Positions 58,416 to 64,000 of a DNA stretch of 64,000 nt are shown piece by piece. Made by a program: the position numbers and the translations under genes. Position 1 is the first letter of the stretch. Every line of letters starts with the position of its first letter. This DNA comes from Luteibacter yeojuensis (lineage in GTDB: Bacteria > Pseudomonadota > Gammaproteobacteria > Xanthomonadales > Rhodanobacteraceae): positions 186,001 to 250,000 of the forward strand of contig NZ_JAAQTL010000001.1 in NCBI RefSeq assembly GCF_011742875.1, in the 5' to 3' direction. Below the pieces are notes generated by a model. The model worked only from the letters and a program-made list of their open reading frames with translations. It searched no databases and was not told the origin of the DNA.

Positions 58416-59648
58416 GTGGACGGCTCGTCGCCCGTCGCGCCGGCGGTTGTCGACCGGCGTATCCGGCATGGTACCGCCGCGTTCCGGCGTACCAACCTGG
58501 CATTGTTTTCGTCCGGTTTCGCCACCTTCGGACTGCTGTATTGCGTGCAGCCGCTCATGCCCGATTTTTCGCGCGCGTTCGGCGTGGACGCCGCGACCAG
58601 CAGTCTGTCACTGTCGCTCACCACGGGCGTCCTGGCGGTGGCCATGCTGTTCGCCGGGGCCATCTCCGACGCGTGGGGGCGGAAGCCCGTGATGCTGGCA
58701 TCGCTCCTGGGTTCGTCGGTGCTGGTGCTGCTCACCGCCACGGTGCACGGTTGGTGGACGCTCCTGGTCCTGCGCACCTTGCTCGGTGTCACGCTGGCAG
58801 GCCTGCCCGCCGTGGCGATGACCTACCTGAGCGAGGAAGTCCATGGCGAATCGCTGGGTTTCGCCATGGGCCTGTACATCGGCGGTAACGCGATCGGCGG
58901 CATGGGCGGGCGGCTCATTTCCGGCTTCGCCGCCGACCACGGCTCCTGGCGGTTCGCCCTGGCACTGATCGGCATGCTGGGGCTGCTCGCAGCCGCCCTC
59001 GTCGCCAAGGGCCTGCCTCCGTCGCTGCACTTCGTGAAGCGCCGCGCGCATCCGCGGGCCTTGCTGTCGTCGTTCGGTTCGCTCTGGAAAGACAAAGGCC
59101 TGCCCTGGTTGTTCGCCGAAGGTTTCCTGTTGATGGGTGCCTTCGTCACCATCTACAACTACGTGTCGTTCCGCCTGCTGGCGCCGCCGTATTCCCTTTC
59201 GCAGTCGCACGTCGGCGCGATCTTCATGGTCTACCTTGTCGGCGTCGTCGGCTCCGCATGGATCGGGTCGATCGCGGACAGACTGGGGCGCCGTCGCGTA
59301 CTTTGGGCGACACTGACGATCATGCTGGCGGGCGTGATACTCACGGCCAGTACGTCGTTGTGGGTGATCGTGGGCGGCATCGCCGTGCTCACTTTCGGCT
59401 TCTTCGGCGGGCATTCGATCGCGAGCAGTTGGGTGGGCAAGCGCGCGGCGTTCGCCCGAGCGCACGCCTCGTCGTTCTACCTGTTCTCGTACTACATGGG
59501 TTCGAGCGTCGCCGGCTCGCTGGGCGGACTGGCATGGACGCACGGGGGCTGGAATGGCGTGGTCTGCTACGCCGCCGCGCTGGTCGTCGCCGGCCTCGCG
59601 ATCGCGCTGCGGCTGCGCGGGCTCACGCCTTCAGCATCAGCTTCGTGA
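58416..59648 (+). CDS. MFS transporter (YnfM-like)
   Basis: About 410 residues with twelve predicted membrane helices, of the sugar/drug exporter group (YnfM-like). The loop 2-3 motif GAISDAWGRKPVML and a second copy GSIADRLGRRRVLW mark the two MFS halves. The GTG at 58416 has GGAGG 5 bp upstream; the in-frame ATG at 58392 lacks one. Its 3' end overlaps the convergent LysR gene by 26 bp. E. coli pairs ynfM with the LysR gene ynfL, so the neighbour is a likely regulator. Substrate unknown (YnfM relatives export arabinose or drugs). Confidence 0.88.
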   Translation: MDGSSPVAPAVVDRRIRHGTAAFRRTNLALFSSGFATFGLLYCVQPLMPDFSRAFGVDAATSSLSLSLTTGVLAVAMLFAGAISDAWGRKPVMLASLLGSSVLVLLTATVHGWWTLLVLRTLLGVTLAGLPAVAMTYLSEEVHGESLGFAMGLYIGGNAIGGMGGRLISGFAADHGSWRFALALIGMLGLLAAALVAKGLPPSLHFVKRRAHPRALLSSFGSLWKDKGLPWLFAEGFLLMGAFVTIYNYVSFRLLAPPYSLSQSHVGAIFMVYLVGVVGSAWIGSIADRLGRRRVLWATLTIMLAGVILTASTSLWVIVGGIAVLTFGFFGGHSIASSWVGKRAAFARAHASSFYLFSYYMGSSVAGSLGGLAWTHGGWNGVVCYAAALVVAGLAIALRLRGLTPSASAS

Positions 59649-60510
59649 AGGCCTTCACGAGCGGCGAATCGTCGTCGCGGCGGTGCGCGACGTAGAGCGC
59701 GCTCGCCGCGTCGGGCGAGGCGATGCCGACATAGGCTACGCCGTCCACCTGCACCTGGCGCAGGGAACGCGGAAGGATGGCGACGCCCATGCCGGCGGCG
59801 ACGAGCCCGATCATGGTGGAGGATTCGCCGGCTTCCTGCGCGATGCGCGGCACGAAGCCGGCATTGCGGCACATGGTCAGCAACTGGTCGTGGATGCCGG
59901 TGCCCGCGGCACGGGTGAACACGATGAAGCTTTCTTCCGCCAGTTCCTCCATGTGGAGCGGGCGCTTGCGCCGGGCCAGCGGATGATCGGCGCGCAGCAC
60001 GGCTACCAGTGGATCGTCGACCAGCTTGTGCGTGACGAGCGTGGGTGGAAGCGCGGTACCGCGCACCAGGCCAACCTGCTGGCGCCCATCGAGCAGGTAT
60101 TCCAGTTGCTGCAGCGTGTTGCGCTCGAGCAGTTCGAGGCGCACGGCGGGATATGCTTCGCGGAACGCGCGTATCGCACGCGGGAAGCCCTCGCTCAGCG
60201 GGGTGCTACGGGTAAAGGCCACGCGCAATTCGCCGATCTCGCCGCGCTCGGCGCGACGCGCCATGTCGCCGGCATCGTCCACCTTCGCCACGATGTCCCT
60301 CGCCGCGTCGAGGTACACCTGTCCCGCGGCGGTGAGTGCGACACGGCGGTTGGTACGGCGCAGGAGGCGCACGCCGAGCGTGCTTTCGAGGTCGCGGATC
60401 TGCTGGCTGAGCGGGGGTTGGGAAATGCCCAGCCGTTCCGCGGCGCGACTGAAATGGAGCTCTTCGGCCACGGCGATGAAATAACGCAGGTGCCGGAGTT
60501 CGACGCTCAT
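59623..60510 (-). CDS. LysR-family transcriptional regulator (YnfL-like)
   Basis: 295 residues. The N-terminal helix-turn-helix reads LHFSRAAERLGISQPPLSQQ, followed by a linker helix and a periplasmic-binding-protein-like effector domain (LRVAFTRSTPLSEGFP, GIHDQLLTMCRNAGF, GLVAAGMGVAILPRSL). This belongs to the BenM/CatM/HcaR/YnfL branch, usually activators responding to small aromatic or acidic ligands. It follows tesB by 4 bp on the same strand and converges with the MFS gene. Confidence 0.9.
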   Translation of the reverse strand: MSVELRHLRYFIAVAEELHFSRAAERLGISQPPLSQQIRDLESTLGVRLLRRTNRRVALTAAGQVYLDAARDIVAKVDDAGDMARRAERGEIGELRVAFTRSTPLSEGFPRAIRAFREAYPAVRLELLERNTLQQLEYLLDGRQQVGLVRGTALPPTLVTHKLVDDPLVAVLRADHPLARRKRPLHMEELAEESFIVFTRAAGTGIHDQLLTMCRNAGFVPRIAQEAGESSTMIGLVAAGMGVAILPRSLRQVQVDGVAYVGIASPDAASALYVAHRRDDDSPLVKAFTKLMLKA

Positions 60511-60514
60511 GGTT

Positions 60515-61381
60515 TCAGCCTGGGCGGACGCGGATCAGGCCTTCCTGCGCCGTGGACGCGACGAGGACGCCGTCGCGGGTGTAGATGGTGCCGCGCGCAA
60601 GGCCGCGCGAACCCTGCGAGGTGGGGCTGTCGAAGGAGTACAGCAGCCACTCGTCGATGCGGAACGGCCGGTGGAACCAGAGCGCGTGGTCCAGGCTCGC
60701 CATCTGCATGTTCCGCGTGAGATAGGAAATCCCGTGCGGCAGCGTGGCCGTGCCGATCAGGTGGAAATCGGACGCATAGGCCAGCAAGGCCTGATGCAGC
60801 GACAAAGTGTCCTCGATGGGCGCGGTGAGGCGGAACCATATGTGCTGGTAGGGCGGCCGCTTCGCCGGGCGCAGTTCGTCGCGCGGCCAGACATGGCGGA
60901 ACTCGAACGGACCGTCGACACCGAGCCAGCGCTGCGTCTTCTCGGGCAGGCGGCCCAGCTGTTCGGCGGACACCGAGGGCATCGGCTCCACGTCTTCCGG
61001 TGCGGGGACCTCGGGCATGGAGATCTGGTGCTCGTAGCCGGTTTCCGGTTCCTGGAACGAGATGGAACTGTTGAGGATCGGCTGGCCGTGCTGGATCGCC
61101 ACGACGCGGCGCGAGGAGAACGAACCGCCGTCGCGCGTGCGCTCGACGCTGTAGACGATGGGCGCGTCGATGTCGCCGGCGCGCAGGAAGTAGGCGTGCA
61201 GGGAATGCGCTTCGCGGCGCGGATCGACCGTGAGCTGCGCGGCCGACAGCGCCTGGCCGAGCACCTGGCCGCCGAAGACGAAGCGCGTGCCGATGTCGCG
61301 GCTCTGGCCGCGGAAGAAGTTGTCTTCCAGGCGTTCGAGTTCGAGCAGTTCGACGAGTTCGCCGACGTGGGTGTCCGACAT
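60515..61381 (-). CDS. tesB: Acyl-CoA thioesterase II
   Basis: Hydrolyses medium- and long-chain acyl-CoA to free acid and CoA. 288 residues from ATG at 61381, forming two hotdog domains: LERLEDNFFRGQSRDIGTRFVFGGQVLGQAL (cited by NFFRGQS and FGGQVLGQAL) and the C-terminal MQMASLDHALWFHRPF with the catalytic Asp, plus SPTSQGSRGLARG. Family length is about 286. The frame is open upstream to 61999, but that is the shifted reading of the amidase gene. Confidence 0.95.
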   Translation of the reverse strand: MSDTHVGELVELLELERLEDNFFRGQSRDIGTRFVFGGQVLGQALSAAQLTVDPRREAHSLHAYFLRAGDIDAPIVYSVERTRDGGSFSSRRVVAIQHGQPILNSSISFQEPETGYEHQISMPEVPAPEDVEPMPSVSAEQLGRLPEKTQRWLGVDGPFEFRHVWPRDELRPAKRPPYQHIWFRLTAPIEDTLSLHQALLAYASDFHLIGTATLPHGISYLTRNMQMASLDHALWFHRPFRIDEWLLYSFDSPTSQGSRGLARGTIYTRDGVLVASTAQEGLIRVRPG

Positions 61382-61428
61382 GGTGTCCCTGGATGAGTGG
61401 TGGTGCCGAGGGCGGCAGTATACCGGGG

Positions 61429-61983
61429 CTACCCGGCGAGCCGGCCGAGCCGCCCCGCATCGTAGGCACGGGCCCAGGGAAACTGCGGGCCCGGATCCCG
61501 TTTGCGCGCTACCTCGTTCTCCGGATCGTCGCTGGACGGCACCATCGCCGTGTCGAGGTCCTCGTGGCCGGCGATGTGGCGCAGGGAGGGGAAACGTTCC
61601 ACGAGGTGGTCGAGCAGGGCGCGCAGCCCTTCGATCTGCCGCTCGGGGTAAGGCTCGGTCATCGTCTGCCGCGCGGAGTGGAACCAGTCCGGGTAGCGGC
61701 CGGTATTCACCAGCTCGATGCCGATCGAGCGGGGGTTGTATCCGCGGGTGTGGTGAGCGACGCGCAGCGGATCGATGTAGCAGAGCACCGAACCGTCCCG
61801 GTCGATGTAGTAATGGCCGCTGTTGCCTGCGCCCGAATCGTAGAGCACGCGCTCGCCGTATTCGCGGGCCATGGCGAGGTCGGGCAGCTCGGTGCAGTGG
61901 ATCACGACGAGGTCGATCTCGTCCGGCTTGCGGCCGGGCAGGAGCGATTCGTAGGGCAGGGGGGCGTCGAGGATGTCGATCAT
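61429..61983 (-). CDS. AmpD-like N-acetylmuramoyl-L-alanine amidase
   Basis: A 184-residue amidase_2-fold enzyme that cuts the bond between MurNAc (or anhydroMurNAc) and L-Ala. Zinc ligands are His29 (VVIHCTE), His140 (HIAGHEDLD) and Asp163 (RKRDPGPQFPW); catalytic Glu90 (SIGIELVN) and Lys161 are present. No signal peptide is seen, which fits the cytoplasmic AmpD recycling role, although distance from ampE leaves AmpD versus a paralogue open. It is divergent from the hydrolase gene across only 45 bp. Confidence 0.88.
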   Translation of the reverse strand: MIDILDAPLPYESLLPGRKPDEIDLVVIHCTELPDLAMAREYGERVLYDSGAGNSGHYYIDRDGSVLCYIDPLRVAHHTRGYNPRSIGIELVNTGRYPDWFHSARQTMTEPYPERQIEGLRALLDHLVERFPSLRHIAGHEDLDTAMVPSSDDPENEVARKRDPGPQFPWARAYDAGRLGRLAG

Positions 61984-62028
61984 GCCGCTTTGATAACATA
62001 GGCGGTCATCCCGCGTACGGAGACCGCC

Positions 62029-62547
62029 ATGCGCGGCCATATCATTCTTTCCCACGGTTCCGATTCCGGCCCCGACGCCACCAAGGTGAGCGCGCTCGCC
62101 GCCCTGGCCGAATCGCTCGGCTGGAGCACGGTGCGACCGGACTACCGCGAGGACGATGCCCGTGGCCACGCGGGTTCCATCGATCCCCGCCTGGCGCGGC
62201 TGTCGGCCGCCATCGCGGCCTCGCCGATGCCCCCCGTCCTCGTGGGCTCCAGCATGGGCGCCTTCGTTTCCGGCCTGGCCTCTCTGGACGCCCCCGTCGC
62301 CGGCCTGTTCCTGCTCGCGCTGCCGGCGCGCATCCCCGGTTACCCGCGGGCGTTCGCCGTCCGCCCCGATGTGCCCGCGTTCCTCGTCCACGGCTACGAG
62401 GATGACGTGTGCCCCCTGGACGAGGCGCTGGGCTTCGCCCGTCGCCACGCCATCCCCGCCCTCCTGGTGCGGGACGACCATCGCCTGGGCTCGACCCTGC
62501 CCGATATCGAGGCGGAGTTCCGCCGCTTCCTTGGCGGCCTGGCATGA
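62029..62547 (+). CDS. Small alpha/beta hydrolase
   Basis: A 172-residue hydrolase. The nucleophile elbow is GSSMGA (VLVGSSMGAFVSGLASL), the acid candidate lies in LVHGYEDDVCPLDEAL, and the histidine in LLVRDDHRLGSTL. The start IILSHGSDSGPDATK resembles the YqiA/KANL3-like dienelactone-hydrolase group. Substrate unknown. Its stop overlaps the rlmL start by 4 bp (ATGA). Confidence 0.85.
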   Translation: MRGHIILSHGSDSGPDATKVSALAALAESLGWSTVRPDYREDDARGHAGSIDPRLARLSAAIAASPMPPVLVGSSMGAFVSGLASLDAPVAGLFLLALPARIPGYPRAFAVRPDVPAFLVHGYEDDVCPLDEALGFARRHAIPALLVRDDHRLGSTLPDIEAEFRRFLGGLA

Positions 62548-64000
62548 GCGCCTTCTTCGCCACCTGCCCGAAAGGGCTGGAATACCTGCTGAAGGACGAA
62601 CTGACCGCCCTCGGTGCCGGCGAGGTGCGCGAGGCGCTGGCCGGCGTATCGTTCACCGGCACCATGGATACGGCTTACCGGGCCTGCCTCTGGTCGCGCA
62701 TGGCCAGTCGCGTGCTGCTGCCGCTGGCGGAGTTCGATGCCGCCGACCCGGAGGCGCTCTATGCCGGCGTACAGGGGATCGACTGGGCCGAGCACCTCGC
62801 GGCGCACGGCACGCTGGCCGTGGACGCCAACACCGCGCAGAGCAAGCTCACGCACAGCCAGTTCATCGCGCTGAAAACGAAGGACGGCATCGTCGACCAG
62901 TTCCGCGCCGCCAGCGGCGCGCGTCCCGATGTCGATCCCGAGGAGCCCGACCTGCGGGTGAACGTGCGCCTCCGCCGCGACCGGGCCACGGTGTCGATCG
63001 ACCTGTCCGGTTCGCCCCTGCATCGCCGGGGCTGGCGCGAGCAGCAGGGCGAGGCGCCGCTGAAGGAAAACCTCGCCGCCGCCATGCTCGTCCGCGCGCA
63101 GTGGCCGCGCATCTATGCCGAAGGCGGCGCGCTGGTCGATCCGATGTGCGGCTCCGGCACGCTGCTGATCGAAGGCGCGCTCATGGCCGCCGACGTGGCG
63201 CCGGGCCTGCGCCGCGATTACTACGGCTTCCTCGGCTGGCTGAAGCACGACTACGCGCTCTGGCGCTCGATCTACGACGAGGCGAAGGCACGCGCCGACG
63301 AGGGTCTGCGTGCCCTGCGCCCCGTGTTCTTTGGCAGCGACTCCGATCCGCACATGGTGCAGACCGCCAAACGCAACGCGCAGAGCGCGGGTGTCGCGGG
63401 TTTCGTCCACCTCGACCGGCGCGACGCCGTTCATGTCGAGCCGCCGCCAGGGACGCCGCTGGGCCTCGTCATCACCAATCCGCCGTATGGCGAGCGCCTC
63501 GGCGACCGCGCCGAGCTGCCGCTGCTTTACCGCGACCTCGGCCAGGCGCTGAAAGACCGCTTCGCGGGCTGGCGCGCCGCCGTGCTGGCCGGCGACGAGG
63601 AACTGGGTCGGGCCCTGCGCCTCAGCCCGGACAAGCGCTACGCGCTGTACAACGGTGCCCTGGAAACCCCGCTGCTCACGTTCTCGCTGCGCGCCCGCGA
63701 CGAGGCGCCGCGCGAGGCGAAGCCGCTTTCGGCCGGGGCGCAGATGCTGAAGAACCGGCTGGAGAAGAACGTCCGCCACTTGCGCAAGCGCCTGGCCCGC
63801 GAGGGCATCACCTGCTGGCGCGCCTACGACCAGGACCTTCCGGAATACGCCGCGGCCATCGACGTGTACGAAGACTGGCTGCACGTCCAGGAATACAAGG
63901 CCCCGCAGGATGTCCCGGCCGACGTTGCACGCATCCGCGTCCGCGAGATCGTGCGGGTGGCGGGGGAGGTCTTCGGGGTGCCGCGCGAGCGGATCGCGGT
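62544..64000 (+). CDS. rlmL: 23S rRNA (guanine2445-N2/guanine2069-N7) methyltransferase, N-terminal part
   Basis: Modifies G2445, and in fused RlmKL also G2069, of 23S rRNA. The first 485 residues are visible before the window edge. An N-terminal THUMP/ferredoxin-like RNA-binding domain (FFATCPKGLEYLLKDELTALGA, cited in part as CPKGLEYLL) is followed by the RlmL methyltransferase with SAM motif VDPMCGSGTLLIEGAL and catalytic TNPPYGERLG. After about residue 400 the sequence continues toward a second domain (KNRLEKNVRHLRKRLAREG), as in the fused RlmKL protein. It overlaps the hydrolase stop. Confidence 0.94.
   Translation, partial: MSAFFATCPKGLEYLLKDELTALGAGEVREALAGVSFTGTMDTAYRACLWSRMASRVLLPLAEFDAADPEALYAGVQGIDWAEHLAAHGTLAVDANTAQSKLTHSQFIALKTKDGIVDQFRAASGARPDVDPEEPDLRVNVRLRRDRATVSIDLSGSPLHRRGWREQQGEAPLKENLAAAMLVRAQWPRIYAEGGALVDPMCGSGTLLIEGALMAADVAPGLRRDYYGFLGWLKHDYALWRSIYDEAKARADEGLRALRPVFFGSDSDPHMVQTAKRNAQSAGVAGFVHLDRRDAVHVEPPPGTPLGLVITNPPYGERLGDRAELPLLYRDLGQALKDRFAGWRAAVLAGDEELGRALRLSPDKRYALYNGALETPLLTFSLRARDEAPREAKPLSAGAQMLKNRLEKNVRHLRKRLAREGITCWRAYDQDLPEYAAAIDVYEDWLHVQEYKAPQDVPADVARIRVREIVRVAGEVFGVPRERIA

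Noticed and set aside
61429..62481. Amidase with a long N-terminal extension
   Set aside because: The upstream part is antisense to the alpha/beta hydrolase gene; the ATG at 61983 gives the normal amidase length.

Overview
The window is a GC-rich chromosome segment of a gammaproteobacterium, most like the Xanthomonadales/Rhodanobacteraceae (Luteibacter or Dyella type). This placement is inferred from gene content: an Oar-type and a Caulobacter/Xanthomonas-type TonB-dependent receptor, clpS-clpA-infA, uvrC-pgsA followed by tRNA Gly-Cys-Leu, serC-pheA-hisC-aroA, and abundant short inverted repeats. No rRNA, insertion sequence, prophage or CRISPR array was seen. Most of the window is housekeeping DNA.

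Layout. 0-5 kb: partial scpA, dinB, a PilZ protein, fadD and a lipoprotein. 5-9 kb: acnA, divergent from an OxyR-like LysR gene that encodes no cysteine. 9-11 kb: nudJ-mnmA-hflD. 11-15 kb: clpS-clpA converging on infA and a PHA-system gene. 15-21 kb: a tandem-FHA membrane protein, then the tightly overlapping serC-pheA-hisC-aroA biosynthetic run, then kdsB. 21-25 kb: uvrC, pgsA and three tRNAs; the pgsA stop codon lies inside the tRNA promoter. 25-26.5 kb: small accessory genes (a methyltransferase-like membrane protein, an orphan 92-residue protein, a lipoprotein).

26.5-36.7 kb is a carbohydrate-utilisation locus. It holds two outer-membrane TonB receptors, a FadR-type regulator, aldose 1-epimerase and a signal-peptide-bearing GH36 alpha-galactosidase; the last two overlap. 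37-43 kb: a GacA/UvrY-like regulator, RNase E, and rluC. 43-50 kb: a degenerate CPBP protein, pterin dehydratase, nfuA, two small cytochromes c, and the aguA-aguB-traB operon of agmatine breakdown. 50-54.6 kb: an ABC-F ATPase, a phosphoglycerate-mutase-like gene carrying an in-frame palindromic repeat, and recJ.

The most unusual gene is at 55.4-58.3 kb. It encodes a 978-residue predicted secreted protein with an N-terminal region resembling the DUF6543 'dermonecrotic toxin' family, a Pro/Ser-rich linker, and a C-terminal region with the Arg...Ser...Glu pattern of cholera/pertussis-type ADP-ribosyltransferases. It has no recognisable immunity or secretion genes beside it. 58.4-64 kb: an MFS exporter, a LysR regulator, tesB, an AmpD-like amidase, a small alpha/beta hydrolase and the start of rlmL.

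Twelve REP-type palindromes of about 40-85 bp (GTAGGAGCCGC or GTGGGAGCCGC heads, mostly paired in inverted orientation) are scattered through the window. All but one are intergenic. Functional calls rest on reading motifs by eye; no database search was run.
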